Shown here in pieces: positions 27,063 through 34,663 of a stretch of DNA of 64,000 bases; position 1 is the stretch's first letter, and each line of letters begins with the position of its first letter. Under the pieces are notes generated by a model. The model was not told where the DNA came from and made no database searches. It worked only from the letters and a program-made list of their open reading frames with translations. Source of the stretch: Nocardia vulneris. Its GTDB lineage: Bacteria; Actinomycetota; Actinomycetes; Mycobacteriales; Mycobacteriaceae. The DNA lies in the NCBI RefSeq assembly GCF_001613425.1, contig NZ_BDCI01000007.1, positions 310,001 through 374,000 of the forward strand, in the 5' to 3' direction. Both the position numbers and the translations under genes were made by a program.

Positions 27063-27917
27063 TCAGACCACCTGTGACGGGAACAGTGCGTTGTACACCT
27101 GAGTGATTATCAGGTTCACGCCGAACAACATGATCGCCGAACTCACCACTGCCGAATTGACCGCGTTGGCCACACCGCCCGGGCCGCCGCGAGCATTCAG
27201 GCCGTTGTCGCACGCGATGATCGCCGCGAGCAAACCGAATATCAGCGATTTCACCAGTGCGACAAGAAGATCACGCGTGACGGCGAACGAGGAGAACGTA
27301 CCGATATATGAACCCGGCGTTCCGTTCTGCGCGAAAATATTGAAGATGTAACCGGTCAAGAAACCGACGAAGACGACGAAGCCGCACAGCAGCACACTGA
27401 CCAGCATGGCCGCGCCGAGGCGCGGAGCAACCAGCCGGCGCATCGGGTCGACGCCCATCACCTTCATCGCGTCGATCTCTTCGCGGATGGTGCGCGAGCC
27501 GAGGTCGGCGCAGACCGCGGAACCGACCGCGCCCGCGATCATCAGCGAGGTGACGAGGGGGGCGCCCTGCTGGATGATGCCGAGGCCGTTGGCCGCGCCG
27601 ATGAAGGAGGTCGCACCGACCTGTCCGGCGATCGAGCCGACCTGGATCGATACGATGACACCGATCGGAATGGCGACGAGCAGCGTGGGCGCCGCCGAGA
27701 CGCTCGACATGAACGCGCACTGGCGGATGAACTCACGAAAAGGGAAGCGGCGACGGAAGATCGAGACGAAAAGTTCGGCAACCGCCGCGATCCCCATGGT
27801 GATCTGGCGACCGAAGGTTTCCAGCGAAGCCTTCGGATGGTCTGCCCAGTAACCCTTGGTCCAATCGACCGCATCACTCATCCGTGACCCTGTTGGTGGA
27901 CTCTCGGTCGACTGCAC
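27063..27917 (-). CDS. yrbEA: YrbE family permease A (MlaE-like)
   Basis: A 284-residue permease, the first gene of the mce operon. The coupling helix is 'RTIREEIDAMKVMGVDPMRR'; helices before and after it ('LLVAIPIGVIVSIQVGSIAG', 'VLLCGFVVFVGFLTGYIF') are standard. Compared with mycobacterial YrbEA proteins it has about 25 extra N-terminal residues. I prefer the GTG at 27917, which has GAGAGGGG 7 bases upstream, over the ATG at 27881 with a weaker site. The promoter region upstream contains a perfect palindrome at 27975-27990. Together with YrbEB it forms the membrane core of the importer. Confidence 0.9.
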   Translation of the reverse strand: MQSTESPPTGSRMSDAVDWTKGYWADHPKASLETFGRQITMGIAAVAELFVSIFRRRFPFREFIRQCAFMSSVSAAPTLLVAIPIGVIVSIQVGSIAGQVGATSFIGAANGLGIIQQGAPLVTSLMIAGAVGSAVCADLGSRTIREEIDAMKVMGVDPMRRLVAPRLGAAMLVSVLLCGFVVFVGFLTGYIFNIFAQNGTPGSYIGTFSSFAVTRDLLVALVKSLIFGLLAAIIACDNGLNARGGPGGVANAVNSAVVSSAIMLFGVNLIITQVYNALFPSQVV

Positions 27918-27974
27918 TGGCTAACCCCTCTCGACGCCGGTTGGCTGCCCCGACGACTTGTTTGCTTGACGCAC

Positions 27975-27990
27975 CTTACTACGTAGTAAG
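27975..27990. promoter_or_regulatory. 16-bp perfect palindrome in the mce promoter region
   Basis: CTTACTACGTAGTAAG is fully self-complementary and lies 58-74 bases upstream of the yrbEA start. It is a good candidate operator for a TetR-type repressor of the mce operon. No regulator gene is adjacent. Confidence 0.6.
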
Positions 27991-28441
27991 CCAGAACACA
28001 CCACCCTCTTGTGATTGCAGTCATAGACCTCGGCCACAGTGCGCGTAACGCTATGACGTGGGACATCGACATTGGGGCATAGCCCAAACGGGCGGGCCTC
28101 GACGTTGGCACAAGTGACAGGTCAGGCAGGGAAACGACGGGCCGGAACGGACCATCCGGGCAATTTATTCGGACAATATTCAGGCAAAATACCTTTTGAT
28201 TCCGGAACCGTACGAAACGGACCGCACTACTACCGGAGTACAAACAGGAACCGAACAAAAGGATTTTCCATAGCGTGTCGCTATCGGCGCCGATAAGAGA
28301 CAAAAGGGAGGATTTGCCTGAAATAGGGTGGACGCCGGACCGACGCGGACACCCTGCTGTAGATGACGCGCCCGGACAGAAATACTGACACGATGGGTGC
28401 GACAGATTGATATCGTGCGGGCTTCCGACGTCTGGAGGGAC
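27991..28441. other. AT-richer divergent intergenic region
   Basis: About 450 bases between the mce operon and the secreted protease, clearly richer in A and T than the surroundings, above all 28150-28340. It contains two overlapping inverted repeats (ATAGCG-TGT-CGCTAT at 28270-28284 and the 14-bp palindrome TATCGGCGCCGATA at 28282-28295). No coding frame with a convincing start was found. It must carry the promoters of both divergent units. Confidence 0.5.
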
Positions 28442-29140
28442 ATGTTCAGCAAACTCGCCAAGGTGGCCAACGCCGCCTTCGCCGTAGCCCTGGGTGCGGC
28501 GCTGCTGGGGACGGGCGCGGGGGCCGCGCAGGCCGATCCCGGCCCACCGGTCGTGGGCGGCGGCTCCGGCATCATCATCTCCGACACGCCGGGAGCCCTC
28601 AGCGACCAGTTGTTCGAGTGCACGGTCACCACGGTCGGCCGCGACGGCGCGGGGCGCCTCGTCGGCTTCACCGCCGGGCACTGCGGCGAACCCGGGTACG
28701 AGGTCTACGCCGAGGCCGACCGCGGCGCCGGCGTGATCGGCCGGTTCGTCTACTCCAACCACGATCTGGACTACGCCGTCCTCGAATTCAACGAGAACAA
28801 GATGATCCCGGTGAACCGGATCGGCAACGTCACCATCACCGGGCTCGGCGGACCCGCCCAGTTCCCGACGATCGTCTGCAAGGAAGGCCGGACCACCGGC
28901 AACACCTGCGGCATCAGCTGGGGCGACGTGTTCGGGTCGAACACCGAGACCTGGAGTCAGATGTGCGTCGTGGAGGGCGATTCCGGCGCGCCGGTCGTCG
29001 TCGGCTCCACGCTGGTCGGCATGGTCAACGCCTACCTCGCCGTCGCGTGCTTCGGCCCCGAGGTGGGCACCAACATGTCCACGATCACCGACGACGTCAA
29101 CGCTCGCGGCGGCATCGGAGCGGGATTCCGGCCGATCTGA
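28442..29140 (+). CDS. Secreted chymotrypsin-like serine protease
   Basis: A 232-residue S1 family protein. Residues 1 to about 32 are a signal peptide ('FAVALGAALLGTGAGAAQA' then cleavage near ADP). The triad is visible: His in 'FTAGHCGEPG' near residue 80, Asp in 'NHDLDYAVLE' near 110 and Ser in 'VEGDSGAPVV' near 181. Cysteines flank the His and Ser as in streptogrisin-like proteases. Only a short stretch separates signal and protease domain, so there is no large pro-domain. CTGGAGGGA before the ATG supports the start. A strong terminator follows. Nocardia and mycobacteria have several such exported proteases with unknown targets. Confidence 0.85.
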   Translation: MFSKLAKVANAAFAVALGAALLGTGAGAAQADPGPPVVGGGSGIIISDTPGALSDQLFECTVTTVGRDGAGRLVGFTAGHCGEPGYEVYAEADRGAGVIGRFVYSNHDLDYAVLEFNENKMIPVNRIGNVTITGLGGPAQFPTIVCKEGRTTGNTCGISWGDVFGSNTETWSQMCVVEGDSGAPVVVGSTLVGMVNAYLAVACFGPEVGTNMSTITDDVNARGGIGAGFRPI

Positions 29141-29156
29141 CGTTTTCTGCACAGCG

Positions 29157-29196
29157 CGGCGGCGCACCACTGCGACAGTGGTGCGCCGCCGTTTTT
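29157..29196 (+). terminator. Rho-independent terminator
   Basis: Perfect 16-bp stem (29157-29172 with 29176-29191), 3-base loop and a run of five T, 16 bases after the protease stop. The clearest classical terminator in the window. Confidence 0.9.
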
Positions 29197-29415
29197 GTCG
29201 AACTGCCATCGTCGGTTGTACTGCCATGTCGCACTGCCACTTCGGATCGACAACCTTTACCGCGCGCCGGGCTGTCCGCTAACTTCAGTTGTGCCGGCAC
29301 CGCACATCCATCGGGGGACACAGAAATTCATTCGGTTACGAATGCTGTTTCGCAATAGCTACTTTGCAGTGCTGACCCCTGAGCCAGATACGTCGAACGA
29401 AGATCAGGGAAAAAA

Positions 29416-29931
29416 ATGAATATCCGACGCAGCGTTACCGCCGGCATTCTGGTGCTGGCCACCACGATCACGATCACCGGCGGCTCTGCCGCCGTCGCGA
29501 CCGCAGCCCCGACCGGCCAGGTCGTGCACAGCCGACTGCAGGCGGACCGCTTCGAGATACCCACGCGGCGGCTCGAACCCTCCGCGGCGGCACGGCAATA
29601 CGCCGAAGAGCGACTCGGCCCGGACGGCATCGCCGACATCCGGCAGGCCCACACCAGTGCCAATGCCGAACTCCGGCGGAATGCCGCCCTGCCTGCGGCG
29701 GGGCTGCTGCTGGCCGCGGCCGCCTGGTGCGCCCGAGGCGCGCTGGGCAGCGTGGCGACCTCCGTCCTCGACGACATCTCGAACGGCGGACAGGGGACCA
29801 ACTACGCCAGGAACGCCATCATCGGTTGCCTGGTCGGCGAACTCGGCGGCGTGGTCTGGAAGTTCATCAAGAACAAGGACCGGCTGATCGCGGTGGTGGC
29901 GGCGGTACTCATCCGCTTCCCGAAGGGCTGA
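29416..29931 (+). CDS. Small secreted protein with a hydrophobic C-terminal half
   Basis: A 171-residue protein that I do not recognise. Residues 1-31 are a signal peptide ('ILVLATTITITGGSAAVATA'). The mature N-terminal half is charged ('RLEPSAAARQYAEERLGPDG'), and the second half is hydrophobic with two glycine-rich stretches ('AAGLLLAAAAWCARGALGSV' and 'NAIIGCLVGELGGVVWKFI') and one cysteine in each, which could pair. It ends 'KNKDRLIAVVAAVLIRFPKG'. Such an amphipathic, Gly-rich, Lys-ended region recalls pore-forming peptides, but this is only an impression. AGGGA lies 6 bases before ATG. It is preceded by a terminator, so it has its own promoter. Confidence 0.6.
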   Translation: MNIRRSVTAGILVLATTITITGGSAAVATAAPTGQVVHSRLQADRFEIPTRRLEPSAAARQYAEERLGPDGIADIRQAHTSANAELRRNAALPAAGLLLAAAAWCARGALGSVATSVLDDISNGGQGTNYARNAIIGCLVGELGGVVWKFIKNKDRLIAVVAAVLIRFPKG

Positions 29932-30056
29932 CCAGCAACCGTCCGGGTCGGCGAGCGGTAACGAGCCGCCGGCCCGGCACGGTGTGGATACGATCGATCG
30001 AGATCGGCATCGAGAGCACGAACGCCGTAGCGTGATCGGCAAGAAACAGGGGCGGC

Positions 30057-30407
30057 ATGCTTCCATACGTGATTATTATCGGCTACAGCGCAGTGCTTTT
30101 CATGGTCGCACGTTCCGCGATACAGGGCCATCGTGGACAAGGTCTGCGCGACACCCCTTTTCGTGAGGAGGTGTCCGATCGAGTATTGACCGATCCGGCA
30201 CTCAGAGGCCGGGCGAACCGCGCGATCCGAAACTACGGTCTCGCCGCTTCGGCAATGTGTATCCCGCCGATCATCGCGATGATCAATATCCTGCGACACG
30301 ATATCGACCGGCATGTCTCCACGCCGTTTCTGATTTTCCTCACGATATATACCGCGGCGATTATCTGCGTAGCGCTCTACCCGGCCGTGCACATCCGAAA
30401 GATGTGA
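30057..30407 (+). CDS. Small two- or three-helix membrane protein
   Basis: A 116-residue protein with no family I can name. Hydrophobic segments: residues 1-21 ('MLPYVIIIGYSAVLFMVARS'), about 61-78 ('GLAASAMCIPPIIAMINIL') and about 90-110 ('FLIFLTIYTAAIICVALYP'). Between the first two is a charged loop of about 40 residues. GGGGCGGC precedes the ATG. Codon use is less GC-biased than in neighbouring genes. It may be transcribed with the small secreted protein 125 bases upstream. Function unknown. Confidence 0.55.
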   Translation: MLPYVIIIGYSAVLFMVARSAIQGHRGQGLRDTPFREEVSDRVLTDPALRGRANRAIRNYGLAASAMCIPPIIAMINILRHDIDRHVSTPFLIFLTIYTAAIICVALYPAVHIRKM

Positions 30408-30420
30408 CGCGGGCACACCC

Positions 30421-31899
30421 TCACTGCGCCGCTCGCTCGTCCGGCTGCGGCGCTCGCTCGCTCGGCGCGAGCGCGGGTCCGGTGGCCGCGGCGCACTGCG
30501 GCAGGCAGTCCACGCTGTCCAGGCTCGGCGGGCGCCGCGGCGAGCGCAGCAGCACACCGGCGAGCACCGCACCCGCGACCAGCAGCCCGACGCAGATCCA
30601 CATGGCCTTGGCGAAGCCGTGGTCGAACGCGACGGGATCGCCCAGCGCACCGGAGATTCCGGCCAGGCCGGGCAGCGCGGCGACGGCGAGCAGTTGCGCG
30701 GTGCGCGCGACCGCATTGTTCACCCCGGAGGCGATACCCGCCTCGCTCGGCGGCACCGCACCGAGCACGGCTCCGGTCAGCGGGGCGACCAGCGCGGTGA
30801 GCCCGAGCCCGAAGACGAGCACGCCGGGCAGCACATCGGTGAAATACGTGGTGTCCGGGCCGATCCGGAGCAGCAACACCAGTCCACCCGCGGCGAGCAA
30901 CGGACCGACCGTCATCGGCAGGCGCGGGCCGTGCACCTGGGCCCACCGGCCGGCCCGCGCGGACAGCAGCAGCATGACCAGCGTGACGGGCACGGTCGCG
31001 ACACCCGACATCAGCGGTGAATACCCCGCCACCAGTTGCAGTTCCAGCACCAGCAGGAAGAACACGCCGCCGAGCGCGGCGTACACCGCGAGGGTGACCA
31101 GGTTGGCCGCGGTGAAGACCCGCGAGGCGAACAGCGCGGGTGGCACCAGCGGATGGTCGCTGCGCAACTCGATCACCACGAACGCGGCGAGCAGCAGCAG
31201 CCCGGCGACGACGAGCAGCGGCATGGTGTCGATCAGGCCGAAGGTCAGCGCGCCGAGGGCGAGCGCGACCACGAAGGCGCCCGGCACGTCCAACCGGGTC
31301 CCGGCGTTCGGATCCCGGCTCTCCGGCACATGTTTCAGTGCGACGAGCACGACCACCACCGCGAGCGGCACATTGATGAAGAAGATGGAGCGCCAGCCCG
31401 CGACCTCGATCAGCCAACCGCCGAGGAACGGGCCGAGCGCGCCGGAGACGCCGCCGAAGCCCGACCACAAACCGATTGCCGCGCCCTGATCACGCCGATC
31501 GATCGACGAGGAGATCAGGGCGAGGCTGCCCGGGGTCAGCATCGCCCCGGCCACACCCTGCAGAATCCGGGCGAACACCAGCATCTCGATGTTCATCGCG
31601 GCGCCGCACAGCACCGAGGCGAGCGCGAACCCGATGGTGCCCCAGACGAAGACCTTGCGCCGGCCGAGCCGGTCGCCCAGCGAGCCGCCGAGCAGGATGA
31701 ACGACGCCAAGGTCAGCGTGTAACCGTTCAGAGTCCACTGCAGGCCCGCGACGTCGGTGTCGAGCGATTCGCCGATCCGGGGCAGCGCGATGTTCACGAC
31801 GGTGGCGTCCAGCGAGGCCACCGACGAACCGAGGATCGTGCCGAGCAGAATCCAGCGCCCGGTGGACGATTTCAGCCGCGGGAGATCAGTCGTGCTCAC
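30421..31899 (-). CDS. MFS multidrug efflux transporter, EmrB/QacA type (DHA2)
   Basis: A 492-residue proton-driven exporter with about 14 helices. Helix 1 carries 'SVASLDATVVNIALPRIG', the DHA2 motif D1, and 'LGGSLGDRLGRRKVFVWG' is motif A. 'LWSGFGGVSGALGPFLGGWL' is motif C of antiporters. The cytoplasmic tail is Pro/Ala-rich. GTG 31899 is chosen over longer frames because the conserved sequence begins there; a TATGTT hexamer 6 bases before it and no ribosome binding site suggest a leaderless mRNA. Substrates are probably amphipathic drugs. No regulator gene is adjacent. Confidence 0.85.
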   Translation of the reverse strand: MSTTDLPRLKSSTGRWILLGTILGSSVASLDATVVNIALPRIGESLDTDVAGLQWTLNGYTLTLASFILLGGSLGDRLGRRKVFVWGTIGFALASVLCGAAMNIEMLVFARILQGVAGAMLTPGSLALISSSIDRRDQGAAIGLWSGFGGVSGALGPFLGGWLIEVAGWRSIFFINVPLAVVVVLVALKHVPESRDPNAGTRLDVPGAFVVALALGALTFGLIDTMPLLVVAGLLLLAAFVVIELRSDHPLVPPALFASRVFTAANLVTLAVYAALGGVFFLLVLELQLVAGYSPLMSGVATVPVTLVMLLLSARAGRWAQVHGPRLPMTVGPLLAAGGLVLLLRIGPDTTYFTDVLPGVLVFGLGLTALVAPLTGAVLGAVPPSEAGIASGVNNAVARTAQLLAVAALPGLAGISGALGDPVAFDHGFAKAMWICVGLLVAGAVLAGVLLRSPRRPPSLDSVDCLPQCAAATGPALAPSERAPQPDERAAQ

Positions 31900-31905
31900 C
31901 GACCC

Positions 31906-31911
31906 AACATA
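31906..31911 (-). promoter_or_regulatory. Putative -10 hexamer of a leaderless promoter (MFS gene)
   Basis: TATGTT on the minus strand, 6 bases before the GTG at 31899, with no ribosome binding site nearby. Confidence 0.5.
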
Positions 31912-31948
31912 ATGCGCAGGATCGAACAGCGGCGGTATTCCGGTGGTG

Positions 31949-32554
31949 TCAGAGTTCCTGGACGCAGACCACGAAATGCCGTTCCTCGTAGACATAGCCG
32001 GAACCGCTGTCGCAGGCGCTGACATCGCTGGCGCCTTCGACCCGGTTGACCACCTTGACGCCCTTCTGCGGCGTCGCGCCGGTGCAGTCGATCCGCTTGG
32101 GGTCGTCGCCGCCGACATCCATGCAGCCGCCGACCACCCAGTCGATATCCAGGCAGTACGCGCCCTGTTCGATGCCGTTGAGGGTTTCGGCGTAGTAGTT
32201 GTCGGCGTCGCCGACGCAGGCCGTGCTCTTGGGCGCCTTGCCGATCACCTTGTAGTTGGCCGCCCGGCTGCCGCACGAGGCCTTCGCGATGGTGGCGTTG
32301 CTGGTGGTGCCGCCGAGCGTGACGCAGTCGCCGATGTTCGCCTCGAAGTCGGTGTTGCCACCTTTGTTCGTACTGGTGGGCGCCGGCTTACCGGACGAAG
32401 GCTTGGGCGTGACCGAGACGGCATCAATGGTGCCGTTGTTCACCGCGGGCTGCGCGTGACCGCTGATGGTGGAGCTACAGCCCACCAGCACGAGGGCGGC
32501 AACACCGACCAACGTCGCAAACGCGACACGACCCCAGGTCAGTTGACCAGACAC
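31949..32554 (-). CDS. LppU-like lipoprotein
   Basis: A 201-residue predicted lipoprotein. The signal ends in 'VAALVLVGCSSTISG' with the lipid cysteine near residue 23. A Pro/Ser/Thr-rich linker is followed by a cysteine-rich domain of about 140 residues containing two similar halves ('IGDCVTLGG...ASCGS' and 'CLDIDWVVGGCMDVGG'), with eight cysteines likely paired. The pattern resembles LppU-type proteins of mycolata. GTG at 32554 has GGGAGGA 6 bases upstream, which fixes the start. It would be anchored on the outer face of the membrane. Role unknown. Confidence 0.7.
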   Translation of the reverse strand: MSGQLTWGRVAFATLVGVAALVLVGCSSTISGHAQPAVNNGTIDAVSVTPKPSSGKPAPTSTNKGGNTDFEANIGDCVTLGGTTSNATIAKASCGSRAANYKVIGKAPKSTACVGDADNYYAETLNGIEQGAYCLDIDWVVGGCMDVGGDDPKRIDCTGATPQKGVKVVNRVEGASDVSACDSGSGYVYEERHFVVCVQEL

Positions 32555-32744
32555 GTACAGTCCTCCCGAGCTGTAGTGCTTCGAACTCGGACCCCCGGAA
32601 AGAATTCGAAGTGCGCAAAGCAGTGCTTGAAATACACGCCATGCATACACCATGGACCGCGCACACGTCGACCCGACTGCGGAATCAGGCTGCTAGCAAC
32701 CGATCTGAGTACAGTGGTGTTTTCGGTGCGAGAGGAGTTTGTCC

Positions 32745-33284
32745 GTGAAGCTGATCAGCGCGATCGTATGCGCGACTGCCGCGGCAGGGGTCTCGCTGAC
32801 CTTATCCGGCACCGCCTCAGCTACCGACGTGCAATGCACTTCGGCGCATGGGACCGACATCACCGTCATCGACGGCAAGACCGCCTGCCGGGCGGCCACC
32901 GACCTGCTGGGTGAGGCCAAATCGCTCGGCATCGACGGTATCGGTTACGCGAACGCCACGGCGGGCGCCCGCGCGCTCGGCATCGGTATCGCGGGCGGGG
33001 TCGGCGCGGGCGAGGGTTCGGGCGGCATCCCGCTGGCGATCGGCGTCGGACAGGACGCCATCGCGCTCAGTTCCATTGATCGCGACGATGTTTCGTCCAC
33101 CGTGTGGCCGCCGGTGCTGGCAGTGTCGGTCGCCTTCGAAGGGTCGCGCGCGAGCGCGCGGACGGCCGAGACCAGCGTGGTCTGTCTGGGCGGCGGCGCC
33201 TTCGCCTGGAATTCGAGCACCGGCGACACCTGTCTCAGCACGCCGCTGGGCCGCTGGCAGACCGGCGACGAGCGGTTACCCTGA
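32745..33284 (+). CDS. Small secreted protein of an actinobacterial family
   Basis: A 179-residue exported protein; the signal peptide is residues 1-28 ('AIVCATAAAGVSLTLSGTAS' then ATD). The mature part has paired cysteines ('VQCTSAHGTDIT', 'KTACRAATDLL', 'VVCLGGGAFAWN', 'DTCLSTPLG') and a Gly-rich centre. I believe homologues are limited to Nocardia and Rhodococcus, but cannot confirm a family name. GTG at 32745 is chosen because AGAGGAG lies 7 bases before it; a TTG two codons earlier is too close. Divergent from the lipoprotein gene with a 190-base spacer that should hold both promoters. Confidence 0.65.
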   Translation: MKLISAIVCATAAAGVSLTLSGTASATDVQCTSAHGTDITVIDGKTACRAATDLLGEAKSLGIDGIGYANATAGARALGIGIAGGVGAGEGSGGIPLAIGVGQDAIALSSIDRDDVSSTVWPPVLAVSVAFEGSRASARTAETSVVCLGGGAFAWNSSTGDTCLSTPLGRWQTGDERLP

Positions 33285-33321
33285 GGGACGGTCCGACGAT
33301 CGGTGGTCAGGAGGTGACCTC

Positions 33322-34605
33322 ATGGTTTCGGCAATGGCGGCAGGCGGCTTCGACGGTCGCGCCGAGCGCGGCGAACTCCTCGCGCCCCGGGAGATGCTGG
33401 TCGACCCGCGCTTCATCCGGCTCGCGGACCAATTCTTCGGCATGTTCGAGCAACCCAGCCGCGGCGGCGGCGCGCTGGCCGTCTACCTCGACGGCAGGCC
33501 GGTGGTCGACATCTGGGGTGGCTGGGCCGCCAAGGACCGGCGCTGGAACGGCGAGACCGTCGCGCTGACCTTCTCCACCGGCAAGGGCGTCGCCTCCACC
33601 GTCGTGCACCGGCTCGCCGAGCGCGGCCTGATCGACTACGACGCGCCCGTGGCCACCTACTGGCCCGAGTTCGGCGCGCACGGCAAGGCCGACATCACGG
33701 TGCGCGATGTTCTGTCGCACCGGGCCGGGCTGCATCGGGTGCGCGGCCTGGTGCCCGGACGCGAGGGCATTCTCGACTACGCGGCCGTGGTCACCGCGCT
33801 GGCCGAGAGCCCGGCCGACCCGCGCCGCATCCGCACCTCCGGCTATCACGCGATCACCTTCGGCTGGCTGGTCGCCGAGATCGTGCAGCGGGTGACCGGC
33901 GATCCGTTCACCGAGGTGGTGCGCCGCGAGATCGCCGAACCGCTCGGGCTCGACGAGTTCTGGTTCCGGGTACCGGAAGCCGAGCGGTACCGGATCGCCA
34001 AGATCTTCCCGCACCTGAGCCCGCCCGGGATCCGCTGGAACACCGCGTCGTCGGTGCTGTCCTGGGTGCGGCCGATCCGCGGACTCGCCGAGGCGGGCAT
34101 GCCGGAGAGCTTCGACGAACTGGTCCGCGACCCGCGGGTGCACGACGCGGTGATGCCCGGCTGGAACGGCGTCTTCTCGGCCCGCGCGCTGGCCAGGATG
34201 TACGGCGCGCTCGCCAACCAGGGCACGGTGGAACTCCCGCAGCCCGGTGGCGGCAGCCGGACCGTGCGTTTCCTGCGACCGGAGACGATCGAGACGATCA
34301 ACCAGGTGCAGCCCGCGGAGAGCCGGGACTACGTGCTCGGCCTGCCGCTGCGCTTCACCCTCGGCTATCACCGGCCGGTGCTGATGTCCAAGCAGCAACC
34401 GCGAAAAGCGTTCGGCCACTACGGTGTCGGCGGGTCCGGGGCCTACGCCGATCCGGAGCTGGGCATGTCCATCGCGTTCGTCACCAACCGGCTCGGCAAC
34501 GCGGTGACGGCGCTCGGCGATGCCAGGCTGGCCCGGTTGGCGGCGACGACGCGGGCCACGGTGCGCAAGGCCAAGCCCGCGGTCACGGTCGACGAGAGCG
34601 ACTGA
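33322..34605 (+). CDS. Serine hydrolase of the beta-lactamase/esterase family
   Basis: A 427-residue cytoplasmic enzyme related to class C beta-lactamases and EstB-type esterases (mycobacterial LipL/LipD group). The nucleophile motif SxxK appears in 'LTFSTGKGVASTVVHRL' near residue 90, the second motif Tyr in 'TSGYHAITFGWLVAEI', and 'GHYGVGGSGAYADPELG' replaces the KTG triad with HxG, as in esterases. No signal peptide is seen. CAGGAGGTGA before the ATG is a near-ideal ribosome binding site. The substrate is most likely an ester or amide rather than a beta-lactam; that is inferred from the missing KTG. Confidence 0.82.
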   Translation: MVSAMAAGGFDGRAERGELLAPREMLVDPRFIRLADQFFGMFEQPSRGGGALAVYLDGRPVVDIWGGWAAKDRRWNGETVALTFSTGKGVASTVVHRLAERGLIDYDAPVATYWPEFGAHGKADITVRDVLSHRAGLHRVRGLVPGREGILDYAAVVTALAESPADPRRIRTSGYHAITFGWLVAEIVQRVTGDPFTEVVRREIAEPLGLDEFWFRVPEAERYRIAKIFPHLSPPGIRWNTASSVLSWVRPIRGLAEAGMPESFDELVRDPRVHDAVMPGWNGVFSARALARMYGALANQGTVELPQPGGGSRTVRFLRPETIETINQVQPAESRDYVLGLPLRFTLGYHRPVLMSKQQPRKAFGHYGVGGSGAYADPELGMSIAFVTNRLGNAVTALGDARLARLAATTRATVRKAKPAVTVDESD

Positions 34606-34663
34606 GCCACGCCGCGGCGCCGGCATGGTCGGGTCGAACCTCGGCCACGGCCGCTTCGTTGCT

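Noticed and set aside
18332..27917. The mce locus as a novel system
   Set aside because: Gene order yrbEA-yrbEB-mceA-F-mas is the standard actinobacterial mce operon.
28314..28391. 26-codon frame after GGGAGGA in the AT-rich intergenic region
   Set aside because: The TTG start is only 2 bases from the ribosome binding-like site and the product is not protein-like.
32579..32611. Inverted repeat CTTCGAA...TTCGAAG before the LppU-like gene
   Set aside because: Spacing of 19 bases is too large for most dimeric repressors and the arms are short; not convincing.
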